A DNA stretch of 64,000 nt, taken from Mayfieldus sp963772265 (GTDB taxonomy: Bacteria; Actinomycetota; Thermoleophilia; Solirubrobacterales; 70-9). Under the pieces are notes generated by a model. That model saw only the letters and a list, made by a program, of their open reading frames with translations, searched no databases and was not told the origin of the DNA. The position numbers and the translations under genes are program-made. This document shows positions 17,200-25,123 of the stretch, in pieces (within the stretch, counting starts at the first letter, position 1; each line of letters begins with the position of its first letter). The stretch spans positions 62,001 through 126,000 of the forward strand of contig CAVYWS010000009.1 of assembly GCA_963772265.1 (NCBI GenBank), given 5' to 3'.

Positions 17200-18197
17200 A
17201 GCCAGCCGCGGCGGCGGAAGTAGGCGACCATGCCGATCAGGATCGCGACCATCGATCCGACCACGATCCAGAACGCGGTCACGCCGCCCTCTCCGGGAAC
17301 GCCGACATTCATCCCCCAGATGCTCGCCAGCAGGGTCAGCGGCAGAACGATGACGCTGATCGAGGTCAGCACCCGCAGGATGTCGTTGACCCGGTGTGAG
17401 ATCACCGACTCGTTGGACTCCTCGAGAGCCTCGATGACCTCCTTGTAGTTCTCGAGCATGTCCCAGATCCGCTCGTTGGCGTCGACGATGTCGTCGAAGT
17501 AGATCTCCAGGTCGAGGTCGGGGGCGAGGTAGCGGTGCTTGACCCTCTCGAGGTCCCGCAGCACCGGGCGCTCCGGCCGGATCACCTTGCGGAAGTTGAT
17601 GATCTCCTGCTTGGCGTTGGAGATGTCGCGAACGATCTCCTCCGAGCGCCCCTCGAAGATCTCCTGCTCCAGCGCGTCGAGCTTGTTGCCGATCTTGCGC
17701 AGCATCGGGAAGCAGTAGTCGAAGCTGTCGTCGACGACCCGGTAGAGCAGGTAGCCGGATCCGCGCGAGAAGAGCTGGTCGCGCAGCTCCTCCTTCGAGC
17801 GGCAGCGCTCGAACAGGTACTCGACCGGCTGCAGCGGCTGGTTGGGGATCGTGATCAGGAAGTCGGGGCCGACGAACAGGTCCAGCTCCCCGGTGCCCAG
17901 CCGCCCGACCGATGGGTCGAAGATCGGGAAGTGGAGGACGATGAACAGGTACTCGTCATAGGAATCGATCTTCGGCCGCTGGTTGCGCGACAGCACGTCC
18001 TCGAGGTCGAGGGCGTGGAAGTCGAAGTGCTCCTCGAGCCAGCCGCGCTCGGGAGCGCCGGGCTCCTCGATGTTGACCCAGCGAAGGCCCTCGGCGTCTA
18101 TCTGCTCGATGTGGGGGCTGCGGCGCTCAGGCGCGGAGGAGACGAGCTGCCCCTGCGCGCGGGCGCGCCTCAGCCTCGGCTTCGGGAGGTTCGGCAT
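17196..18197 (-). CDS. corA: CorA family magnesium/divalent cation transporter
   Basis: A 333-residue CorA-type channel. The N-terminal two thirds form the cytosolic alpha/beta funnel with the long stalk helix (ANERIWDMLENYKEVIEALE). Two C-terminal membrane helices follow (about 270-291 and 303-325), with the signature GMN after helix 1 (ASIWGMNVGVPGEGG) and a basic C-terminus RRRGWL. It would carry Mg2+ (possibly Co2+/Ni2+) down the membrane potential as a pentamer. ATG at 18197 gives a full-length protein with GC-rich third positions. An alternative ATG at 18232, in another frame and 7 nt after TAGGGAT, would require a +1 shift near 18140; this possibility is recorded but not preferred. Confidence 0.9.
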   Translation of the reverse strand: MPNLPKPRLRRARAQGQLVSSAPERRSPHIEQIDAEGLRWVNIEEPGAPERGWLEEHFDFHALDLEDVLSRNQRPKIDSYDEYLFIVLHFPIFDPSVGRLGTGELDLFVGPDFLITIPNQPLQPVEYLFERCRSKEELRDQLFSRGSGYLLYRVVDDSFDYCFPMLRKIGNKLDALEQEIFEGRSEEIVRDISNAKQEIINFRKVIRPERPVLRDLERVKHRYLAPDLDLEIYFDDIVDANERIWDMLENYKEVIEALEESNESVISHRVNDILRVLTSISVIVLPLTLLASIWGMNVGVPGEGGVTAFWIVVGSMVAILIGMVAYFRRRGWL

Positions 18198-18301
18198 CGC
18201 TCTTGCTCATCTTCTCTTCCGCGGTGGTCATAACCGTGATCCCTAGGTTAATGGCCAGGACGCCGCCGTTAGGCACAAACCGAACCAGAAGGGAGGCAGT
18301 C

Positions 18302-18805
18302 ATGGGGCTGCGCGAGATACAGAAGCCGCTGAAGGATCGGTACCGCGGCGACCCCGAGGCGTCGAAGATCACGCTGCATGCGGACGGGGACCAGGGGGAT
18401 GACCCGATGAGCTGCTCGGTCGACCTCGGGCGGCTGATCCAGGAGGCCCAGGCCCACAGCGGGGTCGGCGGCGCCGGAACCGCCTCCTGCTCGGGCGACC
18501 TGCTGCTCGGGGCGCTGGCCGCCTGCGCTCAGCTGACCTGCCAGATGGTCGCTGCGAACACCGGCATCGCGGTCGACCGAGTCGCCGCGAAGGTCGAGGG
18601 CGACCTCGACCTCAGCGGCACCCTGGGGGTGAACCGGGAGGCCCCGGTGGGGTTCAGCGAGATCCGTCTCCGCTTCGAGATCGAGGCTCCGGGGGCCAGT
18701 CGCGAGGAGATCGAGTCGCTGATCGAAAAGACCGAGCGCTATTGCACCGTCCTGCAGACCTTGCGTCAGCCGCCGGCGGTCGAGGTCGCAACGGCAACCG
18801 CATGA
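18302..18805 (+). CDS. OsmC family protein
   Basis: A 167-residue OsmC/Ohr-type protein. It has the family pattern of a conserved cysteine after the central strand (TASCSGDLLLGALAACAQLTC, here split as TASCSGD then AACAQLTC) and an IEKTERYCTVLQTL segment carrying the second cysteine. Members reduce organic hydroperoxides or act in osmotic-stress response. The ATG follows a strong ribosome-binding sequence GGGAGG 6 nt upstream, one of few in the window. The gene ends 30 nt before the riboswitch element and is probably a separate unit. Confidence 0.85.
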   Translation: MGLREIQKPLKDRYRGDPEASKITLHADGDQGDDPMSCSVDLGRLIQEAQAHSGVGGAGTASCSGDLLLGALAACAQLTCQMVAANTGIAVDRVAAKVEGDLDLSGTLGVNREAPVGFSEIRLRFEIEAPGASREEIESLIEKTERYCTVLQTLRQPPAVEVATATA

Positions 18806-18823
18806 GCGCGCCGAGTGCGCTGG

Positions 18824-18829
18824 TATAGT
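18824..18829 (+). promoter_or_regulatory. Putative -10 box of the riboswitch-threonine synthase operon
   Basis: TATAGT preceded by TGG. A start 6-7 nt downstream would fall at about 18836, exactly where the SAM-I aptamer begins, which supports it as the promoter of this operon. Confidence 0.6.
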
Positions 18830-18835
18830 CCGCGC

Positions 18836-18953
18836 CACACATCCAGAGGAGCGGAGGGACTGGCCCGTTGAAGCTCCGGCAACCCCCCCAACGACATACA
18901 TATGGGGAAGGTGCCAAGTCCAGCAGGCAAACGAAATGCCTGGGAGATGTGGA
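18836..18953 (+). promoter_or_regulatory. SAM-I (S-box) riboswitch aptamer
   Basis: The conserved S-box core is readable: AGAGGAGCGGAGGGACTGGC followed by CCGTTGAAGCTCCGGCAACC, then GGTGCCAAGTCC. The closing P1 stem pairs CACATC (18838-18843) with GATGTG (18946-18951). The P4-like hairpin GCAGGCA-AACGAAA-TGCCTG follows the GGTGCCAA strand. SAM binding should stabilise P1 and allow the following terminator to form, switching off the operon when SAM is plentiful. It lies upstream of threonine synthase and a MoaD-like gene rather than a classical met gene. Confidence 0.9.
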
Positions 18954-18963
18954 AGTCCGATCG

Positions 18964-18998
18964 GACCTCTGCCCCCTCACCAGGCAGAGGTCTTTTTT
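18964..18998 (+). terminator. Intrinsic terminator of the SAM riboswitch expression platform
   Basis: A perfect 10-bp stem GACCTCTGCC (18964-18973) / GGCAGAGGTC (18983-18992) is followed by T6 (18993-18998), 7 nt ahead of the threonine synthase ATG. It is the off-state element of the riboswitch. Confidence 0.93.
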
Positions 18999-19004
18999 GA
19001 TCGG

Positions 19005-20237
19005 ATGACAGTCAGCGAGTTGAGATGCAAGGAGTGCGGCACGGGCTATCCGCTCGAGGCCCGTTTCGTCTGCGACGAGTGCTTCGGCCCGCTCGAGGTG
19101 GCCTACGACTTCTCGGGCCTCGAGCCGGCTGAGACGAAGCGAAAGATCCAGGCCGGCTCGCGGGGCATCTGGCGCTACACCGACTTCCTGCCCTTCGAGA
19201 CCCGTCCCCACGACCCGCTGGAGCCGGGGCTGACGCCGCTGGTCCGCGCCGACCGGCTCGCCGAGCGGCTCGGGGTCGGCGCCGAGATCTGGATCAAGAA
19301 CGACGCCGCCAACCCGACCCACTCGTTCAAGGACCGGGTCGTGTCGGTCGCGCTCGCCAAGGCCCGAGAGCTGGGCTTCGAGACCGTCGCCTGCGCCTCG
19401 ACAGGAAACCTCGCCAACGCGGTCGCCGCCCATGCCGCCGCCTCGGGCCTGGACTCCTACGTCTTCGTTCCCTCAGACCTCGAGGAGCAAAAGCTGCTTG
19501 CGACCGCCGTCTACGGAACCAACCTGGTCGGGGTCAAGGGGAATTACGACGACGTCAACCGTTTCTGTACGCAGCTCGCCGAGACCCGTCCCTGGGCGTT
19601 CGTCAACGTCAACCTGCGCCCCTACTACTCGGAGGGCTCGAAGACGGTCGCGTTCGAGACGATCGAGCAGCTTGGCTGGGAGCTGCCGAGCCGCGTCGTC
19701 TGCCCGGTCGCCTCCGGCTCGCTGTTCACCAAGATCGCCGGCGGGATCAGGCAGTGGCTCGAGGTTGGATTGATCGAGGGCCCGTTCCCGGCCTTCAACG
19801 GCGCCCAGGCGCGGGGCTGCAGCCCGGTGGCGACGGCCTTCGAGGAGGGCTGGGAGATCTGCAAGCCGCAGAAGCCGAAGACGATCGCCAAGAGCCTTGC
19901 GATCGGCGACCCGGCCGATGGCGTCTACGCACTCGATCTGGCGCGCCGCAGCGGCGGCGCGGTGACCGCGGTCTCCGATGACGAGATCCGCGACGGCATC
20001 CGCCTGCTCGCGGAGACCACCGGGGTCTTCACCGAGACCGCAGGCGGCGTGACCACGGCGACCCTGGCCAAGCTCGCCGAGGCGGGCGAGATCGGCGACG
20101 GCGAGCGAGTCGTCGTCGTCATCACCGGAGAGGGCCTGAAGACCCTCGATGCGACCCGCGAGAGCTTCGCGATGGCCGAGATCGACCCGAGCCTTGAGAG
20201 CTTCGAAGCCGAGGTCGGGGAAAAGGTGACCGCCTGA
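19005..20237 (+). CDS. thrC: Threonine synthase family PLP enzyme
   Basis: A 410-residue fold-type II PLP enzyme. The N-terminus has a zinc-ribbon-like set (C8, C11, C23, C26) typical of the shorter threonine synthases. The PLP lysine is K109 in PTHSFKDRVV, and the serine/asparagine loop is CASTGNLANAVAAHAA. The classical reaction converts O-phosphohomoserine to threonine. It sits directly behind a SAM-I riboswitch and overlaps a sulfur-carrier gene by one base (TGATG), which is unexpected for threonine supply. A role in making homocysteine from an activated homoserine is possible; see findings. Start ATG is 7 nt after the terminator, with no good ribosome-binding site. Confidence 0.9.
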   Translation: MTVSELRCKECGTGYPLEARFVCDECFGPLEVAYDFSGLEPAETKRKIQAGSRGIWRYTDFLPFETRPHDPLEPGLTPLVRADRLAERLGVGAEIWIKNDAANPTHSFKDRVVSVALAKARELGFETVACASTGNLANAVAAHAAASGLDSYVFVPSDLEEQKLLATAVYGTNLVGVKGNYDDVNRFCTQLAETRPWAFVNVNLRPYYSEGSKTVAFETIEQLGWELPSRVVCPVASGSLFTKIAGGIRQWLEVGLIEGPFPAFNGAQARGCSPVATAFEEGWEICKPQKPKTIAKSLAIGDPADGVYALDLARRSGGAVTAVSDDEIRDGIRLLAETTGVFTETAGGVTTATLAKLAEAGEIGDGERVVVVITGEGLKTLDATRESFAMAEIDPSLESFEAEVGEKVTA

Positions 20238-20509
20238 TGCCGGTCACGGTGAAGATCCCGACCCAGCTGCGGGCGACGACCGGCGGCGAGGGGGAGGTCG
20301 AGGTCGAAGGGTCGACGGTCGGCGAGGTCCTCGACGCCGTGTTCGAGCTTCACGACGGGCTCCGGGACCGGATCACCCAGGACGGCGACCTGCGGCGCTT
20401 CGTCAATGTCTACGTGTCCGGCGAGGACATTCGCTTTCAGGACGGGCTGGAGACCTCGATCTCCGAGGGCGACGAGGTGACGATCCTGCCGGCCGTGGCT
20501 GGCGGCTGA
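20237..20509 (+). CDS. MoaD/ThiS-like sulfur carrier protein
   Basis: A 90-residue beta-grasp protein ending in Gly-Gly (PAVAGG), the C-terminus that is adenylated and thiocarboxylated by E1-like enzymes. The pattern STVGEVLDAVFELHDGLRDRI and FVNVYVSGEDIRF, then DEVTILPAV, is that of MoaD and mycobacterial CysO. CysO donates sulfur to O-phosphoserine through CysM. Here the partner enzyme encoded upstream is a threonine synthase homologue sharing the TGATG junction, so the carrier probably serves that enzyme. No E1-like or JAMM protease gene lies nearby. Confidence 0.88.
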   Translation: MPVTVKIPTQLRATTGGEGEVEVEGSTVGEVLDAVFELHDGLRDRITQDGDLRRFVNVYVSGEDIRFQDGLETSISEGDEVTILPAVAGG

Positions 20510-20531
20510 GCCCCAGGGGTACCGGCACGGC

Positions 20532-21434
20532 ATGCAGGCGGTCGTGATCCACGAGACCGGTGGGCCGGAGGTCCTGCAGCTCGAGGAGGTCGATGCGCCG
20601 GAGCCCGGCGACGGGGAGGTCCTGATCAGGGTCAGCGCGACGACGGTCAACCCGATCGACTGGAAGAGACGCCGTGAGCTTGCCGACGACTTCCCGCTGA
20701 TCCTCGGCTATGACGTGTCGGGGGTGGTCGAAAGCTCGCGGGCGGATGGATTCGCCGAGGACGATGAGGTATTCGGCAGCGCTTCGAGCGGCGCCTACGC
20801 CGAGTACGCGGTTGCCCCGGCAGCAGCCCTCGCACTAAAGCCCGACGGGGTCAGCCACGAGCAGGCGGCGGCGATTCCTGTCTCCGGGGAGACGGCGTGG
20901 CAGGGCCTCTTCAGATACGGCGCCATGGCATCCGGCCAGACCGCTCTGATAGCGGGAGCCGCGGGGGGCGTCGGGCATTTCGGAGTCCAGTTCGGCAAGC
21001 ACATCGGCGCGCACGTGATCGGGACCGGCTCGGGGCGCAATCGCGACTTCGTTCTCGGCATCGGCGCCGACGAATATGTCGATTACACGAAGCAGGAGGT
21101 CGCCGACGCGGTCTCTGACGTGGACATCGTCTTCGACACTGTGGGAGGGGGCACGACCGAGTCGCTGGTCGGGGCCCTGCGCGAGGGCGGAGTCCTGGTC
21201 ACGATCGCGGGTGACCCGCCGGAGGAGGCGGCCGCCGAGCGCGGCGCCAGGGCATTGGTCTTCTCCTCTACCACCGAGGGCGACGAGCTCGCCGAGATCG
21301 CCGAGCTTGTCGCGTCCGGGGAGGTGCGACCTGAGCTGTCCGAAGTCCTGCCGCTGACCGAGGTCCAGCGCGCGCACGAGCTCTCCGAGTCCGGTCATAC
21401 CCGCGGCAAGATCGTCCTCGCGGTCGGCTCCTAG
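20532..21434 (+). CDS. NADP-dependent quinone oxidoreductase-type alcohol dehydrogenase (MDR family)
   Basis: A 300-residue zinc-independent medium-chain reductase. The N-terminal GroES-like domain starts MQAVVIHETGGPEVLQLEEV and has VNPIDWKRR. The Rossmann fold carries the nucleotide motif AGAAGGVGHFGVQFGKHIGA (about residues 138-157), and the C-terminus ends in HTRGKIVLAVGS. These features fit quinone oxidoreductase/zeta-crystallin-like enzymes reducing quinones or enones with NADPH. The gene is 22 nt after the sulfur-carrier gene, so it may be in the same riboswitch-controlled transcript, though a link to sulfur metabolism is not shown by the sequence. Confidence 0.88.
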   Translation: MQAVVIHETGGPEVLQLEEVDAPEPGDGEVLIRVSATTVNPIDWKRRRELADDFPLILGYDVSGVVESSRADGFAEDDEVFGSASSGAYAEYAVAPAAALALKPDGVSHEQAAAIPVSGETAWQGLFRYGAMASGQTALIAGAAGGVGHFGVQFGKHIGAHVIGTGSGRNRDFVLGIGADEYVDYTKQEVADAVSDVDIVFDTVGGGTTESLVGALREGGVLVTIAGDPPEEAAAERGARALVFSSTTEGDELAEIAELVASGEVRPELSEVLPLTEVQRAHELSESGHTRGKIVLAVGS

Positions 21435-21451
21435 CCGCGCCGACGCCCGAC

Positions 21452-22132
21452 ATGGAGATCCAAGACGCAAAGCACCGAGGTCGCCGCCACGGGCTATCGA
21501 CCCGCAAGGCCCGCTTGGCGCTGATCGCCGGCTACCGGGCTCCCTATGAGCCGCCGCGCGAAGAGCAGCCCGAGCCCCACGTCGAGTCCTCGCGGCCCGG
21601 TGAGCTGGTCGGGCTTGACTGCTTCTTCGTCGGGCGACTGCACGGCACCACCGGTGCCGTCTGGCAGTTGACCGCCTGCGATACCTACTCAAGCTATGGC
21701 TGGGCGGAGCTGGTGGTCTGCCCCGAGGGCAACCCCACGGCGCTGCAGAGCTCCGCCCTGGCTCGGCGGGTGGCCCGCGAGCTGCAGGGCGCTGGCTGGC
21801 GCCTGGAGCGGGTGCTCACCGACAACGGCAACGAGTTCAGGGGGCGGACCTTCAAGCGCGCCCTGGCCAAGCTCGAGGTCGACCACACGAGGATTCGCGC
21901 CGGCCGACCGCAGACCAACGGGCACGTCGAGCGCCTTCACCGCACGATCCTCGAGGACTGCTGGCGCCCGGCCTTTGCCCGCTATCTGCAGGTCCGGTTG
22001 ATGGGCCTTCGCGAGGAGCTCGACGTCTTCATGGACGACTACAACCACCGCCGCGAGCACCACGGTCGTCACACACAAGGTCGGCCGCCGGCCGACCTTG
22101 TCTACGGTGCTCGCAAGATGGAGGCGAGATGA
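21452..22132 (+). mobile_element. IS481-type transposase, N-terminally truncated
   Basis: A 226-residue frame holds only the DDE integrase core. The catalytic residues are D56 (LVGLDCFF), D124 (VLTDNGNEF) and E160 (NGHVERLH), with DD(35)E spacing, and the IS481-type end YNHRREHHGR. Intact IS481 transposases have an N-terminal helix-turn-helix region of about 100 residues that is missing here: the frame begins only 17 nt after the preceding oxidoreductase. The right side may keep part of the element's end at about 22133-22175, but no matching left inverted repeat is found. I read it as a dead remnant, possibly able to give a protein but not a complete element. Confidence 0.8.
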
Positions 22133-22191
22133 GCCGCAGGTGTCGGCACATCTCGGAGTCTGTTCACCCTAGCCCTGCGGCGCCAGGCCCG

Positions 22192-22320
22192 AAGTGCCGC
22201 CTCGTGGGCGCGGGGCGCTTCCAGGACGGGCTCGAGACGCCGATAACCGACGGCGACAATGCGCCCGTCCCGGAACTCGGCGACGTAGCTCACTCGCACT
22301 GGGCACGAGGTTAGGACAAC
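22192..22320 (-). pseudogene. Possible remnant of a SnoaL-like gene 3' end
   Basis: In the 195-nt gap between the transposase and the RTX-like gene, one minus-strand frame reads VSYVAEFRDGRIVAVGYRRL followed by EPVLEA, like the final strand and helix of SnoaL-like proteins (FRDGKIV...ALEA). No start, N-terminal part or own stop of the right size is present. It may have been cut by the IS insertion. Chance similarity cannot be excluded. The rest of this gap shows nothing recognisable. Confidence 0.25.
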
Positions 22321-22327
22321 TCGATGG

Positions 22328-23170
22328 TCAGGGAATATTTCTCTGCTTTTCGCACCCGTGAGCCTTGTCTCGCTCATGGGGTGTCGGCACTCCGCTGAAC
22401 TTGCGGTTGTTGCCGCCATCGCAGACATCGTGGCCGCCTCCGCCACTGAGCCGGTCAGGCCCGCCCTTGGCCTTGAGAATGTCGGGCCCGGAGCCGCCAA
22501 AGAGGTTGTCGGGGCTGAAGTTGAAGGTTTCGTTGGCCCCCACGATGAGGTCGGCACCAGCGCCGCCATAGATGGCTTCGGCTGCAAGGGCAACCTGCGG
22601 TTGGCGGGGCTGGATCCTGTCGTCACCGGGACCACCGAAGATTTGTTCGAGCGGCAAGAACCTGCTGTCTGTGCCGCCGTGGTAGAGCATCTTGTCGTCA
22701 CCGGGCCCCAGGTCGACGTTTACAGCTATTCCGTGCGGAAGGTGCCAATAATCTCTTAGGGTGTCGTTCCCGTCGCCGAGATCGATCTTGATGCGCGTGA
22801 TGTCGGGTTCATGCAGCGGGCAATCCCAGGTGGCCGGGATGCTATCCAGCGTTGTCGTGCATGGCGGAACGGTGACGATCGCATCATCGCCGCCGAACAG
22901 GGCAAGGCACCGATAATCGTCAGTACCTCCCCCAGGGCAGCCGCCATAGCCATTGGCACCGTCGTCAATGGTCTCAAGGGCAAAGACGTCTGACTGACCC
23001 TTGTCCGACACGATGTTGATCGTGGTGCCGACCTTGCTCATCGTGGTCACCGCCCCGGCGCCAGCCGGAACCGTGCTGAAGAGGGCGAGGGCCGCAAGGA
23101 AAGCGGCGAGTAAGAGGCGCGCGTCAAGCAGCTTGGACACTGCTGTCCTGTTTGAAGAGCTCAGATCCAC
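22328..23170 (-). CDS. Secreted RTX-like calcium-binding protein
   Basis: A 280-residue exported protein. The N-terminal hydrophobic stretch (about residues 18-36) and small residues ending near AGAGA (about 40) form a signal peptide. The body carries degenerate RTX-type nonapeptides: GDGNDTL, GPGDDKM, GGPGDDRI, GGAGADLI, GGSGPDIL and GGGGHDVCDGG, which fold as a calcium-bound beta-roll. A C-terminal cysteine pair is possible (C in DVCDGG and HGCEK). There is no lipase, protease or toxin domain, so the role may be adhesive or structural. A GGGAGG ribosome-binding site precedes the GTG start. Base composition is lower in G+C than the neighbours (36 of 60 at 22501-22560), suggesting transfer. 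Confidence 0.75.
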   Translation of the reverse strand: MDLSSSNRTAVSKLLDARLLLAAFLAALALFSTVPAGAGAVTTMSKVGTTINIVSDKGQSDVFALETIDDGANGYGGCPGGGTDDYRCLALFGGDDAIVTVPPCTTTLDSIPATWDCPLHEPDITRIKIDLGDGNDTLRDYWHLPHGIAVNVDLGPGDDKMLYHGGTDSRFLPLEQIFGGPGDDRIQPRQPQVALAAEAIYGGAGADLIVGANETFNFSPDNLFGGSGPDILKAKGGPDRLSGGGGHDVCDGGNNRKFSGVPTPHERDKAHGCEKQRNIP

Positions 23171-23364
23171 GGGCCTCCCTGGGACGATTTAGGACTCTGC
23201 CCCCGAGCCTAGGCCCCTGCTGAAGCGGGCTCCATCCCGATTACTTGGGTTTCTTTCAGTGATGTTCCGCGGCGCGCACCGCTACTCCGAAGGCCCGGCG
23301 GTTTACGCTGCATTGCACCGATCAAACGGCTCTTCGGCTGCCTGGGGTGGGAATAATCCGCCCC

Positions 23365-24084
23365 ATGGAGCGCATAGCCACCGTCGCGATCCTCTGCGGA
23401 GGCCGCGGAACCAGGCTGCGGGAGAAGACCGAGTCGCTGCCGAAGGCGCTGGTCGAGATCGGCGGTCGGCCGATCCTCTGGCACGTGATCCAGATCTACG
23501 CCGCCCAGGGCTGCCGCCGCTTCGTCCTGCTGACCGGCTATCTGGGCGAGATGGTCAAGGAGTTCGCCGACTCCGAGCAGTGGCCCGATGGGGTTGGGGT
23601 CGAATGCGTGGACACGGGGCTCGATACTCCAACCGGCGGGCGGCTGAAGCTGGGCTCCGAGGCGATCGGCGCAGGAACGTTCTTCGCCACCTACGCGGAC
23701 GGAGTCGCGGACATCGACCTCGCCGCGCTCGCCAGCTTCCATCGCCGCCATGGCGACCTGGCGACGATCACGATCGTGCGTCCCAACCTGCAGTTCGGGA
23801 TCGCCCAGCTCGACGGCGACACGCGGGTGATGGGCTTCGTCGAGAAGCCGCGCTCGGAGCAGTGGATCAACGGCGGCTTCTTCTGCTTCGAGCCCGGGGC
23901 GCTCGACTACATCGCTCCCGACAGCGTCCTCGAGCGCGGGCCACTGGAGCGGCTCGCGCACGATTCCCAGCTTCACGGCTACCGGCACGAGGGCTTCTGG
24001 GACTGCATGGACACCTACAAGGACGCCGTGATGCTCAACGACCTCTGGCAGGACGGCGGAGCGCCCTGGAAGGTCTGGACATAG
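23365..24084 (+). CDS. Sugar nucleotidyltransferase, glucose-1-phosphate cytidylyltransferase-like
   Basis: A 239-residue protein with the nucleotidyltransferase signature LCGGRGTRLREKTESLPKAL, the YADGVADID metal-binding segment, and the VRPNLQFGIAQLDGD and EKPRSEQWINGGFFCFEP blocks, the order found in RfbF-type cytidylyltransferases. It would activate glucose-1-phosphate with CTP. The dehydratase gene 10 nt downstream supports a CDP-glucose pathway, although other NDP-sugars remain possible. ATG at 23365 is preferred to GTG 23347 because a TAATCC/AATAAT box ends 5-7 nt before it, which would make it leaderless. Confidence 0.85.
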   Translation: MERIATVAILCGGRGTRLREKTESLPKALVEIGGRPILWHVIQIYAAQGCRRFVLLTGYLGEMVKEFADSEQWPDGVGVECVDTGLDTPTGGRLKLGSEAIGAGTFFATYADGVADIDLAALASFHRRHGDLATITIVRPNLQFGIAQLDGDTRVMGFVEKPRSEQWINGGFFCFEPGALDYIAPDSVLERGPLERLAHDSQLHGYRHEGFWDCMDTYKDAVMLNDLWQDGGAPWKVWT

Positions 24085-24094
24085 TGGTCCCTCG

Positions 24095-25085
24095 GTGAGC
24101 AGCGCGCTGGTCACCGGCGGCCACGGTTTCGCCGCCTCCTGGCTGGTCAGGGCGCTGCTCGGGCGCGGCGACCGGGTGCGGGTGCTGGACCGCCCCGATC
24201 CGCGCCTGACCGACGTCGGCACGCCGCGCCCTTCGGGTCTCGAGCTGCACGGGATCGCGGCCGAGGTCGAGCTGTTCGAGGCCGATCTTCGCGATCCCGA
24301 CGGCATCTCGAAGGCCGTCGCCGGGGTCGACGCCGTCTTCCACCTCGCTGCGCAGACGATCGTCGGCAACGCCCAGGCCGCGCCGCGCGAGGCCTTCGAG
24401 GTCAACGTGCTCGGCACCTGGAACGTGATGGAGGCCTGCCGCGAGCAGGAGGTTGGCCAGGTCATCTTCGCGTCCTCGGACAAGGCCTACGGGGCCAGCC
24501 CCGAGCTTCCCTATCGCGAGGACTTCCCGTTGCGGGCGGTCCACACCTATGACGCGAGCAAGGCCGCGGCGGACATCCTCGCCCGCAGCTACTGGCACAG
24601 CTACGGGGTGCCGGTCGCGGTCACCCGCTTCGCCAACATCTACGGCGGCGGCGACCTCAACTTCTCCCGCCTGATCCCGGAGGCGGTCAGCGCGGTGCTG
24701 GACGGCCGCCGTCCGGTGATCCGCTCCGACGGCAGCCCGCAGCGCGACTTCCTCTACGTCGAGGATGCGGCCGACGCCTACCTTGCGATCTCCGCCGCCC
24801 TCGACGAGGGCGGCGCGCGCGGGGAGGCCTTCAACGCGGGCGGCGGCGAGCCGCACGCGGTGGCCGACGTGCTGCGGCTGATCGCGGAGGTGGCCGGCAG
24901 TGAGCTCGAGCCCGACATCCGGGGAAGCGGGAACCCGGAGGGGGAGATAGATCGCCAGTACGTCGACAGCTCGAAGCTGCGCGAGGCAACCGGCTGGGCG
25001 CCGGAGATCGACCTTCCCGAGGGCCTGCGGCGGACGATCGAGTGGTACCGCGACCACCCCGAGGTCAGGGCTCCGGTCGACCTAG
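24095..25085 (+). CDS. NAD-dependent sugar dehydratase/epimerase, CDP-glucose 4,6-dehydratase-like (stop obscured)
   Basis: About 329 residues of an extended short-chain dehydrogenase. The Rossmann glycine motif is VTGGHGFAASWLVRALL, followed by FHLAAQTIVGNAQ, the catalytic SSDKAYG and YDASK (Tyr-x3-Lys), and RFANIYGGGDLNFSRLIPEA, all in RfbG/GDP-mannose dehydratase style. GTG start is 10 nt after the cytidylyltransferase. As written the frame has no stop and runs into the SRAP gene. Skipping one C at 25081-25082 would place TAG at 25083-25085 directly after APVD, the expected end of the family, so I end it there. The literal reading is a 586-residue fusion. Confidence 0.82.
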
Positions 25086-25123
25086 CTTCGGCTCGGCGCG
25101 GGCGCTTGGCAAACTTGTTGCCC

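Noticed and set aside
18127..18232. Alternative corA start at ATG 18232 with a +1 shift near 18140
   Set aside because: It has a nice TAGGGAT box and would fit the +1 pattern, but ATG 18197 already gives an uninterrupted full-length CorA with better third-position G+C. Not excluded.
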